From: Maribacter algarum (ex Lu et al. 2025) (nom. illeg.)
GTDB taxonomy: Bacteria > Bacteroidota > Bacteroidia > Flavobacteriales > Flavobacteriaceae
Reading direction: 5' to 3'
NCBI GenBank assembly: GCA_947495915.1
Contig: CANMAW010000003.1
Span: 248,001 to 312,000 of the forward strand
Length of the DNA: 64,000 nucleotides
The position numbers were made by a program, and so were the translations under genes. Below the pieces are notes generated by a model. It was not told the DNA's origin, made no database searches, and saw nothing but the letters and a program-made list of their open reading frames with translations. Positions 27,390 to 36,208 of the stretch are shown here, in pieces (within the stretch, counting starts at the first letter, position 1; every line of letters starts with the position of its first letter).

Positions 27390-28712
27390 ATGAAAACAAT
27401 TGATAACATTCCAATTTCAAAATTACAGCGTACTTCAAAACTATTATCTACAGGAGCAAAAGTCGGGGTAAATTATATCAAGTATTACGGAGACAAACTA
27501 ACAAAATCAGAGAATGATGCAAGGTCAAAATTAAACGAAAACAACGCAGAAGATATTTATGATGGACTAAAACAACTCAAAGGTAGTGCACTTAAAGTTG
27601 CACAAATGCTGAGCATGGAAAAAAGTATTATTCCTCAAGCATATGTCGACAAATTTTCTTTAGCTCAATTTTCAGTCCCCCCCTTGTCACCACCTTTAGT
27701 CATCAAAACTTTCCAAAAGTATTTTGGAAAGTCGCCCAACGAGTTATTTGATTTTTTTGACAATACTTCTGTGAATGCAGCAAGTATTGGTCAAGTACAT
27801 TTAGCAGAGAAAAATGGAAAAAAACTTGCTGTAAAAATTCAATATCCAGGAGTTGCTCAAAGCATCTCTTCAGATCTCGCACTTGTAAAGCCTATTGCTA
27901 TGAAAATGTTTAACATTAAAGGGGAAGGATCTGATAAATACTTTAAAGAAGTTGAGGGGAAACTTTTAGAAGAGACGAATTACAATCTAGAAATTGCACA
28001 AAGCGAAGAAATTTCTAATGCTTGCAAACACATACCTAATCTTTTATTTCCGAATTACTACCCTGAATGGTCGTCAGATAGAGTAATAACAATGGATTAC
28101 ATGAAGGGTGAGCATTTATCAGAATTTACAGCACATAATACAGATGAAATAAAATCACAACATTTAGGCCAAGCACTTTGGGATTTTTACATGTTCCAGA
28201 TTCATGAGTTAAGAAAAGTACATGCTGATCCGCATCCTGGTAATTTCTTAGTAACTGAAAATGGAAAACTAGTTGCCCTAGATTTTGGCTGTATGAAATC
28301 AATTCCCAATGATTTCTACATTCCTTATTTCGATTTTTTAAAAACCGAAAACATTGATAATCAAGAAGTTTTTAGGTCCAAACTTTATGAGTTAGAAATT
28401 TTGAGAGTTGATGATTCAAAAGATGAAGTTGAATTCTTTTCCGAAATGTTTCATGAGTTATTAAGCACCTTTACTAAACCTTTTCAAACAGAAACTTTTG
28501 ACTTTTCTAATGGAGATTTTTTTGGCAAACTTTCCGATTTAGGAGAACGATATTCTAACAGCAAAGAGTTACGCAAGATGAATGGTAACAGAGGATCAAA
28601 GCACTTTATTTATATGAACAGAACTTTTTTTGGTTTATATAATTTAATGTTTGATTTGAAAGCAAAGAATATTAAGATTAATAATTTCACTGAACTCCCA
28701 AAAACTCAATAG
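27390..28712 (+). CDS. ABC1/AarF (UbiB-like) atypical kinase
   Basis: This 440-residue protein-kinase-like ATPase belongs to the family linked to isoprenoid quinone metabolism. KGSALKVAQMLSM (64-76) is the KxGQ-type motif, ASIGQVHLAEKNGKKLAVKIQYPG holds the A-rich loop and VAIK-type lysine, and HADPHPGNFL plus LDFGCMK are the catalytic and metal-binding motifs. The start codon follows the TetR stop without a gap, so the pair is co-transcribed. No ubi or men genes are near; coupling to a light-responsive regulator is unusual. Confidence 0.87.
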   Translation: MKTIDNIPISKLQRTSKLLSTGAKVGVNYIKYYGDKLTKSENDARSKLNENNAEDIYDGLKQLKGSALKVAQMLSMEKSIIPQAYVDKFSLAQFSVPPLSPPLVIKTFQKYFGKSPNELFDFFDNTSVNAASIGQVHLAEKNGKKLAVKIQYPGVAQSISSDLALVKPIAMKMFNIKGEGSDKYFKEVEGKLLEETNYNLEIAQSEEISNACKHIPNLLFPNYYPEWSSDRVITMDYMKGEHLSEFTAHNTDEIKSQHLGQALWDFYMFQIHELRKVHADPHPGNFLVTENGKLVALDFGCMKSIPNDFYIPYFDFLKTENIDNQEVFRSKLYELEILRVDDSKDEVEFFSEMFHELLSTFTKPFQTETFDFSNGDFFGKLSDLGERYSNSKELRKMNGNRGSKHFIYMNRTFFGLYNLMFDLKAKNIKINNFTELPKTQ

Positions 28713-28894
28713 AAAGTCTTAAAAAGTGTTCGCGTATAAACGGGAGCCATCCCTAAAACAAAGGGACTACTGAATATATTTTCTAAATTCTACTTGTATT
28801 TAATTGGCAATTAACTCACAACTATCGTTACTTTACGGTTCAATTATAACTAATACATTTCATTATTGATTTATAGTTCGTCGAATTAATCAGC

Positions 28895-29893
28895 ATGCAG
28901 AAACCATTAGTCAGCATACTAATTCCTGTAAAAAACACTGAAAATTACCTTTCGGAATGTTTACAGTCCATCTGTGATCAAACCTATACTTCATGGCAAG
29001 TTCTTGCAGTAAATGATCACTCTACTGACGCGACTGCCGATATATTAAAAAGGTTTAGTGAAAAAGATCAACGAATAACAATTCTCGAGAATAAAGGCAG
29101 CGGTATTATTGAAGCATTAAGAACGGCTTACAAAAAGAGTTCGGGTACTTTTATAACCCGTATGGATGCTGATGACATCATGACTTCCGATAAATTACAG
29201 GTAATGACCGATGCCTTGTTAACGCATGGAGAGCAGCATATTGCTCTCGGACAAGTGTGTTATTTTTCAAAAGATGGTATCAGCAATGGCTACCAACGTT
29301 ATGAAGAATGGCTTAACCAATTAACTGCTTCTGGAAGCAATTATTCTGAAATTTATAAAGAATGTGTAATTCCTTCACCATGTTGGATGATCCATCGTAG
29401 AGATCTAGATGATTGTGGCGCCTTTGAACCAAATAGATATCCAGAAGATTATGATTTAGCTTTTCGATTTTACCAAAACCAGATTCAATGTATTCCTTGC
29501 GATACTATTTTACACCATTGGCGTGATTATCAAACACGTACATCACGTACTAGTGAACATTATGCCGCAAATTACTTTTTAGACATTAAGTTGCTCTATT
29601 TTTTAAAATTAGAACATCGCCACGATACTGCTTTAGTGGTTTGGGGCGCGGGGTCTAAAGGAAAAAAATTAGCACAATTATTACATGACCAAAAGGTTGA
29701 TTTTGTATGGGTCTGCGATAATACCAACAAAATTGGTAAAAATATTTACGGTACAATATTGTCACATTTTAATAGGGTCATTGATTTAGCCAACCCAAAT
29801 ATTATTATTACTGTAGCCAACCAAAAAGAACAAATTAAAATTCGTAACTACCTTCAATTGAATACATTAAACAACTATTTTTTCTTTTGTTAG
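28895..29893 (+). CDS. family 2 glycosyltransferase with C-terminal Rossmann-like domain
   Basis: This is a 332-residue protein. Residues 1-215 are a GT-A fold: VSILIPVKNTENYLSECLQS, DDxS region VNDHSTDATADIL, and the metal-binding RMDADD. Residues about 245-332 form a second domain with a nucleotide-binding-like glycine loop, VVWGAGSKGKKLAQLL, then VWVCDNTNKIGK. That layout is seen in proteins that couple glycosyl transfer to a sugar-nucleotide or methyltransferase-like fold. The protein lacks membrane helices. It is not obviously part of an operon. Confidence 0.85.
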   Translation: MQKPLVSILIPVKNTENYLSECLQSICDQTYTSWQVLAVNDHSTDATADILKRFSEKDQRITILENKGSGIIEALRTAYKKSSGTFITRMDADDIMTSDKLQVMTDALLTHGEQHIALGQVCYFSKDGISNGYQRYEEWLNQLTASGSNYSEIYKECVIPSPCWMIHRRDLDDCGAFEPNRYPEDYDLAFRFYQNQIQCIPCDTILHHWRDYQTRTSRTSEHYAANYFLDIKLLYFLKLEHRHDTALVVWGAGSKGKKLAQLLHDQKVDFVWVCDNTNKIGKNIYGTILSHFNRVIDLANPNIIITVANQKEQIKIRNYLQLNTLNNYFFFC

Positions 29894-29979
29894 TAAATTC
29901 TGAAAATACGCTAAAATGACGAATACGACGTCTTAATTTCTTTTGTGTAAAAGCATAAGTTTCTTTTGCCATTTTAAAT

Positions 29980-29987
29980 TATATTTG
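29980..29987 (+). promoter_or_regulatory. -7 element for the batA operon
   Basis: TATATTTG, perfect to TAnnTTTG, 17 bases before the ATG of the BatA-domain gene. No well-spaced TTG is seen. Confidence 0.5.
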
Positions 29988-30004
29988 TCAAATCAAAAAA
30001 AGGA

Positions 30005-31924
30005 ATGCAGTTTAAATATCCAGAACTTCTTTGGGGCCTTCTATTACTACTGATTCCTATATTTATTCATCTCTTTCAACTTCGCAGATTTAAGAAAACT
30101 CCTTTTACTAACGTTAAGTTTTTGAAAAAAGTTATTTCTGAATCACGACGAAGTAGCACTCTTAAAAAATGGCTTTTACTCTTTAGCCGCCTTATTATAA
30201 TCGCAGGTCTGGTCATTGCTTTTGCTCAGCCTTTTTTTGCTAAAAACACGGCCTTGCAAACCAAAGAGACCGTTATTTATTTGGATAATTCGTTTAGCAT
30301 GCATGCAAAGAGTGAAAATTCTACCGTTTTTCAAGATGCAGCTCAACAACTACTTCAAGCAATTCCTGATGATCAACTATTCTCGTTATTTACGAATGAT
30401 CAAGTTTTTAAAAATACAAGTGTAAAAAACATTCAAAATGATTTACTGACGCTACCAGCAGCTGCCGAGCAATTAAGTTTAACAGAAATACAATTAAAAG
30501 CCAACACTCTTTTTTCTACATCCGATGATATTCAAAAAAATCTGATTGTAATTTCTGATTTTCAATTGCGAATGGGTGAAAATCCTTCTGATTTACTTAG
30601 CTCAACAACCACACATTTCGTTCATCAGGCCGCCCAAAATTTAAAAAATGTAGCTATTGATTCTGTTTATAGCACTCCGTCAAACACAGAAAATATAGAA
30701 TTAACAGCTCTTTTATCAACCAACTATGATGTCGAAAGTGTACCTGTTTCATTAATGAATAATGATATTTTAATTGCTAAAACTTCGGCCATATTTGATG
30801 AAAATAGAAAAGCAAAAATTCAATTTACACTTCCAAAAACTGAAAAGATAATCGGTACCATTGAAGTATTAGATGCCGGGCTACCTTATGATAATAGATT
30901 GTATTTTAATATTGATGAAAAAGAAAAAATCAACGTTTTAGTTATAGGTGATGCCCACAGTGAATTTCTAAATCGTATTTATACACCTGATGAATTCAAT
31001 CTTAAAATCACATCAAGTAAAAATCTCAATTACAGCATTTTAACTAATCAGAACTTAATTATTCTAAATGAATTAGAAACCATTTCGAATGCATTAATAA
31101 CAAGTTTAAAGTCATTCGCAGAAACCACCGGAAATGTGGTGGTAATTCCTGGTCAAGAAATTAACCTTCAATCTTATAACAAATTTGTTTCCAGTTTTTA
31201 TGGCACCAGTTTTATGGGATTATCAAAATTAGAATTGGCCATTAGTATAATCAATTTTGAACATCCTATTTATCACAATGTTTTTAAGCAAAATATAACC
31301 AATTTTCAATACCCTAAGGTTTCAAATTATTATACTTTAAGTTCTAGAGCCTCTAGCGTACTATCATTTCAGAATAAAGAACCGTTTTTAATTGGGTCTG
31401 ATAACATTTATGTTTTTTCAGCACCTATATCTCTTGAAAATTCAACTTTTAAAAATTCGCCCTTAATTGTACCTACCTTCTATAATTTGGCCATTCAGAG
31501 CTTAAAATTGCCAAAATTATATCAAAACATAGGTCAAAACATAGCAATAGATATTCCTATAAAACTCCCAAAAGATCATATTTTAAAAGTAGTTAAAGAC
31601 AAACAAGAGTTTATTCCACAACAAAAGTCATTTGCGAATAAGGTTTCACTATCTTTTTTAGAATCTCCAAAATATGATGGCATATTTCAAATTAAAAACA
31701 ACCAAGAAATCCTTCAAAATATTAGCTTTAATTTCTCGAGAGAAGAAAGTGATTTGCGTTTTTTAGATGTAAATAATATTTCATCTAACTCCGTAAATAA
31801 GTCTATTACATCACTTTTTCAAGATCTTCAAAATAACAATGCAATCAATGACCTTTGCAAATGGTTTGTTATTTTAGCAGGAGTATTCATGCTTATTGAA
31901 GTGCTGATACAAAAATATTTATAA
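30005..31924 (+). CDS. BatA domain-containing membrane protein
   Basis: This is a 639-residue protein. The N-terminus (FKYPELLWGLLLLLIPIFIHLFQLRR) is the BatA/aerotolerance-type membrane anchor, followed by a second helix near residue 60. A von Willebrand A-like region begins at TVIYLDNSFSMHA with the metal-site DxSxS pattern slightly changed (DNSFS). The C-terminus has another helix. Such proteins are linked to the Bat system of Bacteroidota, but the rest of the cluster is not here. The stop overlaps the dihydroorotase-like start by one base. Confidence 0.85.
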   Translation: MQFKYPELLWGLLLLLIPIFIHLFQLRRFKKTPFTNVKFLKKVISESRRSSTLKKWLLLFSRLIIIAGLVIAFAQPFFAKNTALQTKETVIYLDNSFSMHAKSENSTVFQDAAQQLLQAIPDDQLFSLFTNDQVFKNTSVKNIQNDLLTLPAAAEQLSLTEIQLKANTLFSTSDDIQKNLIVISDFQLRMGENPSDLLSSTTTHFVHQAAQNLKNVAIDSVYSTPSNTENIELTALLSTNYDVESVPVSLMNNDILIAKTSAIFDENRKAKIQFTLPKTEKIIGTIEVLDAGLPYDNRLYFNIDEKEKINVLVIGDAHSEFLNRIYTPDEFNLKITSSKNLNYSILTNQNLIILNELETISNALITSLKSFAETTGNVVVIPGQEINLQSYNKFVSSFYGTSFMGLSKLELAISIINFEHPIYHNVFKQNITNFQYPKVSNYYTLSSRASSVLSFQNKEPFLIGSDNIYVFSAPISLENSTFKNSPLIVPTFYNLAIQSLKLPKLYQNIGQNIAIDIPIKLPKDHILKVVKDKQEFIPQQKSFANKVSLSFLESPKYDGIFQIKNNQEILQNISFNFSREESDLRFLDVNNISSNSVNKSITSLFQDLQNNNAINDLCKWFVILAGVFMLIEVLIQKYL

Positions 31925-33186
31925 TGACCGTACTTTTAAAAAACGTTACGATAGTCGATTCAGGCAATAAACAATTGCATCTTAAAAAAAGAGATATTCT
32001 TATTAAGAATGGAATAATTGCTTCTATTTCGTCAAAAATTGCCCCCCCTCCTTCAGCAAAAACTATTGCTATAGATGATTTATATGTTTCTAAAGGTTGG
32101 TTAGATACCAGTGTTAGCTTTGGTGAACCAGGTTTCGAAGAAAGGGAAACTATTTCTCACGGACTTCAATCAGCTGCCCTAAGTGGATTTACCGATATCG
32201 TATTAAATGCGAACACAAACCCTATAGTTGATAGCAGTTCAGATATTGTTTTCTTAAAAAATGCTGCTAAAGAAGAAGTTACACACTTACACCCATTAGG
32301 AACCCTTACTACAAAAGGTGAAGGAACAGATTTGGCAGAACTTTTTGACATGCACAATACTGGTGCTGTTGGTTTTTATGATTTCAAACATGCTGTTGCG
32401 AACCCAAACCTGCTAAAAATAGCCCTACAATACGCTCAAAGTTTTGGTGGTTTGGTTCATTCATTTCCGTTAGATTCTAAAATTGCTGGTAAAGGTGTTG
32501 TGAATGAAGGTGCGGTTTCTACTAAATTAGGTTTAAAAGGTATTCCCGTACTAGCCGAAGAATTACAAATTGCTAGAGATTTGTTTATTTTAGAATATAC
32601 GGGCGGTAAATTACATATACCTACCATCTCATCTGCCGGATCTGTAGAACTAATTTCAACAGCCAAGAAAAAAGGATTAGATATTACTTGCAGTGTGGCT
32701 GTTCATAATTTATTCATTGATGATACCGCTTTAGAAGAATACGATTCTAATCATAAAGTCATGCCACCTCTACGTACTAAGAAAGATATAAAAGCCCTTC
32801 AAAAGGCTGTAAAAACTGGGGTAATCGACTTCGTAACCTCAGACCATACTCCAATGAATATTGAAGAAAAACGAGTTGAATTTGATAATGCGAGCTACGG
32901 AACTACAGGCCTTGAGAGTGCTTTTGGAATTCTAAACGGTATTTATGGAATTGAAACAACAGTTGAAATATTGACTCGAGGCAGAGAACGATACCAATTA
33001 ACAACCACCAATATTAAAGAAGGAGACTTAGCTTGTTTGACCTTATTTCAGCCTTCAGTAAAGTATAAGCTAGCAGAAAAAAATGTACTAGCAACCTCAA
33101 AGAATAGTATGTTTATTGGTTTAGAAATGAAAGGAAAAGCTGTAGGGATCATTCAAGGTAAAAAACTAAAAATCAGCAAAATATAA
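31924..33186 (+). CDS. dihydroorotase-like amidohydrolase, catalytically degenerate
   Basis: This 420-residue protein aligns with class I dihydroorotases throughout. The metal motif DxHxHxREPG is DTSVSFGEPG (61-70), so both metal histidines are serine and the substrate arginine is glycine. The next metal histidine (HVS) is Thr in LHIPTIS, and PHHL is VHNL. The SDHTP motif near the C-terminus and the loop KVMPPLR are kept. It is probably inactive, like the non-catalytic PyrC' subunits that stabilise aspartate transcarbamoylase. The active DHOase would be elsewhere. Confidence 0.85.
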   Translation: MTVLLKNVTIVDSGNKQLHLKKRDILIKNGIIASISSKIAPPPSAKTIAIDDLYVSKGWLDTSVSFGEPGFEERETISHGLQSAALSGFTDIVLNANTNPIVDSSSDIVFLKNAAKEEVTHLHPLGTLTTKGEGTDLAELFDMHNTGAVGFYDFKHAVANPNLLKIALQYAQSFGGLVHSFPLDSKIAGKGVVNEGAVSTKLGLKGIPVLAEELQIARDLFILEYTGGKLHIPTISSAGSVELISTAKKKGLDITCSVAVHNLFIDDTALEEYDSNHKVMPPLRTKKDIKALQKAVKTGVIDFVTSDHTPMNIEEKRVEFDNASYGTTGLESAFGILNGIYGIETTVEILTRGRERYQLTTTNIKEGDLACLTLFQPSVKYKLAEKNVLATSKNSMFIGLEMKGKAVGIIQGKKLKISKI

Positions 33187-33210
33187 CCAATACTTTAAAA
33201 CCAATTTACT

Positions 33211-33624
33211 ATGATTTACGGAATAGCACTTATCATTTTAGGAATACTAGCGGTTCCTTCTTTACTTTTATCTCGAAAACCGGAAGCAAAAGAGTATTTA
33301 GATAAAATCACTCCTTATCAAGGGTGGATTGGTTTAATATTTTGCTTTTGGGGGCTATGGGGTATTTTTAGAGCAGTTCTAAGCATGGGATTGTTAGGGA
33401 AAGCACCTATAATTTGGATTACTTGGGTGGCAACAAGTGCGGTTACAGCAGTATTGGGTTTTCTTTTAGGGTATGGAATGATACAAGAATTACTGCTATC
33501 TAAAAATGAAGAAGCCACAAAGAAAGGTGCCGAACTTAAAGCAAAACTTGCCCCTATGCAAGGTAAATTCGGACTCGCAGCAATCATCATTGGTGTAATT
33601 TCAATATTGGTCAGAATATTTTAA
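33211..33624 (+). CDS. small membrane protein of unknown function
   Basis: This is a 137-residue protein with four hydrophobic helices (about residues 2-20, 37-60, 67-92, 117-136). There is a charged loop between helices 1 and 2 and a Lys/Glu-rich loop before helix 4. I do not recognise the family. It follows the dihydroorotase-like gene after 24 bases and probably belongs to the batA operon. Confidence 0.7.
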   Translation: MIYGIALIILGILAVPSLLLSRKPEAKEYLDKITPYQGWIGLIFCFWGLWGIFRAVLSMGLLGKAPIIWITWVATSAVTAVLGFLLGYGMIQELLLSKNEEATKKGAELKAKLAPMQGKFGLAAIIIGVISILVRIF

Positions 33625-33694
33625 ATGATGAGTGAAAAAACGCCATTTATCAGGCCAATGTAATTTATAATATAACTCAAAACATCTATATTAC

Positions 33695-34021
33695 ATGAAT
33701 GATTCCGTTAAAGCAGGAAAGACAACTGCGATTGTAGCCTATTTAACACCACTTGGAGGGCTAATTGCAATTTTTATGAATCTAGAGCCTAAAAACGAAT
33801 TTGCTCGTTTTCACATTCGGCAAGCTTTTGGTATTCATTTATTGTTTATCTCTTTTGGAATTCTTTCAAGCACTTACGGTTCTTTATATTCTGCTTCAGG
33901 GCTGTTTCTTTGTTATTCCGTATTATGGGTATTTAGTTTTATTGGTGCCGTTTCAGAAAAAAAACAGTTGATTCCATTTTTAGGTAATTACTTTCAAAAA
34001 TGGTTTACATTTATACAGTAA
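33695..34021 (+). CDS. DUF4870-like/Tic20-type small membrane protein
   Basis: This is a 108-residue protein with three or four hydrophobic segments. The pattern AIVAYLTPLGGLIAIFMN, then ARFHIRQAFGIHLLF, resembles DUF4870/Tic20-like proteins, which typically start with a conserved helix and carry a FHxxQA motif. The function is unknown. It lies 8 bases before the esterase gene. Confidence 0.72.
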   Translation: MNDSVKAGKTTAIVAYLTPLGGLIAIFMNLEPKNEFARFHIRQAFGIHLLFISFGILSSTYGSLYSASGLFLCYSVLWVFSFIGAVSEKKQLIPFLGNYFQKWFTFIQ

Positions 34022-34029
34022 AATAAGAT

Positions 34030-34689
34030 ATGACTACAGCCCTACTTTCTTTAGAACACCTCATTCGACCTTCAAATCTAAAAGCGGGTAAACCCCCTGT
34101 TTTATTTATGTTTCATGGTTATGGTAGTAATGAAGAAGATTTATTCTCATTCGCGCCTGAATTGCAACCAGAATTTTGTGTAATTTCTGTACGTGCGCCC
34201 TACCCTATGGAACCTTTCGGTAATGCTTGGTATGCTATTAATTTCGATGCTGATAATGGCAAATGGAGTGATGATGAACAAGCTAAAAATTCGCGCGATC
34301 GTATTATCTCTTTTATTGATGAGGCTTGTACTACCTATGGTCTAGATGAAGAAAACATTACCCTATTAGGGTTCAGCCAAGGAACAATTTTGAGTTATGC
34401 TGTTGCTTTATCGTATCCGAACAAAATAAAGAATGTGGTTGCTTTAAGTGGTTATATCAATGAGCATATTTTGAAGGAAGGGTATGCTGATAAAGCTCAT
34501 CAACATCTAAATATTTATGCCTCTCATGGTCAAGTAGATCAAGTCATACCACCAGAATGGGCACAACGAGCACCTGCTATTCTTGAAAACTTAGGAATTA
34601 ACCATGTTTATGAAGAGTTTCCTGTTGGTCACGGTGTTGCCCCTCAAAATTTTTATTCCTTTAAAAAATGGCTAGATAATAAATTTTAG
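34030..34689 (+). CDS. phospholipase/carboxylesterase family alpha/beta hydrolase
   Basis: This is a 219-residue serine esterase of the YpfH/carboxylesterase 2 type. PVLFMFHGYGSNEEDLF (about 23-39) carries the oxyanion loop, LLGFSQGTILSYA the nucleophile elbow GFSQG, ASHGQVDQVIP the catalytic Asp and PVGHGVAPQN the His. There is no signal peptide. It is the last gene of the plus-strand batA run, and its end overlaps the convergent gene by 4 bases. Confidence 0.88.
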   Translation: MTTALLSLEHLIRPSNLKAGKPPVLFMFHGYGSNEEDLFSFAPELQPEFCVISVRAPYPMEPFGNAWYAINFDADNGKWSDDEQAKNSRDRIISFIDEACTTYGLDEENITLLGFSQGTILSYAVALSYPNKIKNVVALSGYINEHILKEGYADKAHQHLNIYASHGQVDQVIPPEWAQRAPAILENLGINHVYEEFPVGHGVAPQNFYSFKKWLDNKF

Positions 34690-35180
34690 TTACTTCTTGT
34701 ATACAGTAGGTGATCCATCATTGTAAAGTCAACTCCCATATCATCTTTTAGCTCATATTTGATAAATAATTCTCCCCAATATTTTCCATCAGAAAAATCT
34801 ACAACGATCCACTTATGATTTAAAATCTTGATTTTATTTAATTTAAAATCATTTTCCATACCTTCATAAGGCACTAGAGGATTATTTCCTTTTTGTTCGT
34901 TGGTCTCCAATAGCTTATCTGCTATATATCTCGCTGGGTTTTCCATATTTAAATGATCGTAATAGGCCAAGGCATCGTCATTATACTCTAGCGAAAAGTA
35001 TTGCATATCTAAAACATTGAGCTGCAACTTTTGTACAGAATCTAGTAATGTAGCTTTATCTTTTCTTAAATTTTCAATGGTGGTATTATTTTGCGTAGCC
35101 ATGTTACCACTACTGACAAATAACCATAATGCGATTAAGGCTGCAAATACGAATAGGTATAAGAAAATTTTATTTTTCAT
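34686..35180 (-). CDS. membrane-anchored protein of unknown function
   Basis: This is a 164-residue protein with one N-terminal membrane segment (residues 4-24, uncleaved anchor or signal), a short coiled-coil region (about 30-58), then a soluble domain with conserved-looking HKWIVVDFSDGKYWGELFIKYEL. I do not recognise a catalytic motif. It is co-oriented with the MBL hydrolase gene, which lies 33 bases upstream. Confidence 0.7.
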   Translation of the reverse strand: MKNKIFLYLFVFAALIALWLFVSSGNMATQNNTTIENLRKDKATLLDSVQKLQLNVLDMQYFSLEYNDDALAYYDHLNMENPARYIADKLLETNEQKGNNPLVPYEGMENDFKLNKIKILNHKWIVVDFSDGKYWGELFIKYELKDDMGVDFTMMDHLLYTRSN

Positions 35181-35213
35181 TGAAATCAGGTTTGCTATTA
35201 AGTATAATAAAAT

Positions 35214-35990
35214 TTAAACGGTAATTACGAGATTGTCATATGCCAAATACACATTTTTAGGCAATTTTTTTTCAACCTCATTATGAAAACCTAAAAGATG
35301 ACTGATATGAGTCAAATAGGCTCTTTCAGGGCTCACTTTTTCAATAAAATCTAAAGCTTCTTCAAGGTTAAAATGTGAGTGATGCGACTCTTGTCGTAGC
35401 GCATTAACTACCAATACCTTAGTCCCCTTTATTTTTTCGATTTCTTGGGGTTTCATTTTCTTTACATCTGTCAAATACGTAAAGTCTTTAATGCGGAAAC
35501 CAAAAACCTGAAGCCGATTATGATCTGCTTCTATAGTCACTACTTCTGTATCACCAATAGTAAAACCTTCATCATTATATATGGTATTAATCGCTACAGC
35601 TGGTGCGCCAGGATATCTATTTTCATCGGCAAAAATATAGTCAAACCGTCTTTTTAATGATCGAATTACTCGCTCATGCGCGTAAATAGGTATATCGCCT
35701 TGTCGAAAGAAAAACGGCCGAATATCATCTAAACCAGCAGTGTGATCTGCATGTTCATGAGTGAATAATACACCATCTAAGGTGCCAACATTATTAGCTA
35801 GCATTTGTTGACGAAAATCAGGTCCGCAATCAATAACATAATTAAAGCCACTCCATGACAATAAAACGGATACACGTAATCTTTTGTCTTTTGGATTGCT
35901 GCTCAAACAAACAGGATGTTTGCTACCTATCACCGGTACTCCTTGCGAGGTACCAGTACCTAAAAAGGTAACCTTTAATTGCGCACTCAT
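35214..35990 (-). CDS. MBL fold metallo-hydrolase (PhnP/RNase Z-like)
   Basis: This is a metallo-beta-lactamase fold protein of about 258 residues. The opening LKVTFLGTGTSQGVPVIGSKHPVC and the following CLSSNPKD match the PhnP-like group. The metal motif is FTHEHADHTAGLDDIRPF, and further ligands lie in EADHN and LTHISH. It is probably a phosphodiesterase; PhnP acts on cyclic phosphates, and there are no phn genes here. I favour the second ATG (MSAQLKV); the first at 35999 adds three residues. Confidence 0.85.
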   Translation of the reverse strand: MSAQLKVTFLGTGTSQGVPVIGSKHPVCLSSNPKDKRLRVSVLLSWSGFNYVIDCGPDFRQQMLANNVGTLDGVLFTHEHADHTAGLDDIRPFFFRQGDIPIYAHERVIRSLKRRFDYIFADENRYPGAPAVAINTIYNDEGFTIGDTEVVTIEADHNRLQVFGFRIKDFTYLTDVKKMKPQEIEKIKGTKVLVVNALRQESHHSHFNLEEALDFIEKVSPERAYLTHISHLLGFHNEVEKKLPKNVYLAYDNLVITV

Positions 35991-36180
35991 GTAATTCATC
36001 TAAACCAAAATTATCACTTATTTCTTTAAAACCCGCCCTATCCCTAAAACGAAATTAACGTTTAACAAATTTTGAGGTATTAAATAATAGGATACTTGAA
36101 ACGGAATAGCGAATTAATTCAAGAAGTAAAATAATTTATAAAAACTTGAACCGTTACTAAGCTAGGTAGTATGAACTTCT

Positions 36181-36188
36181 TATTTTTG
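36181..36188 (+). promoter_or_regulatory. -7 element
   Basis: TATTTTTG fits TAnnTTTG and lies 20 bases ahead of the ATG at 36209. No TTG is seen at the expected spacing. Confidence 0.4.
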
Positions 36189-36208
36189 TTAAAACTAAAA
36201 CACATTCC

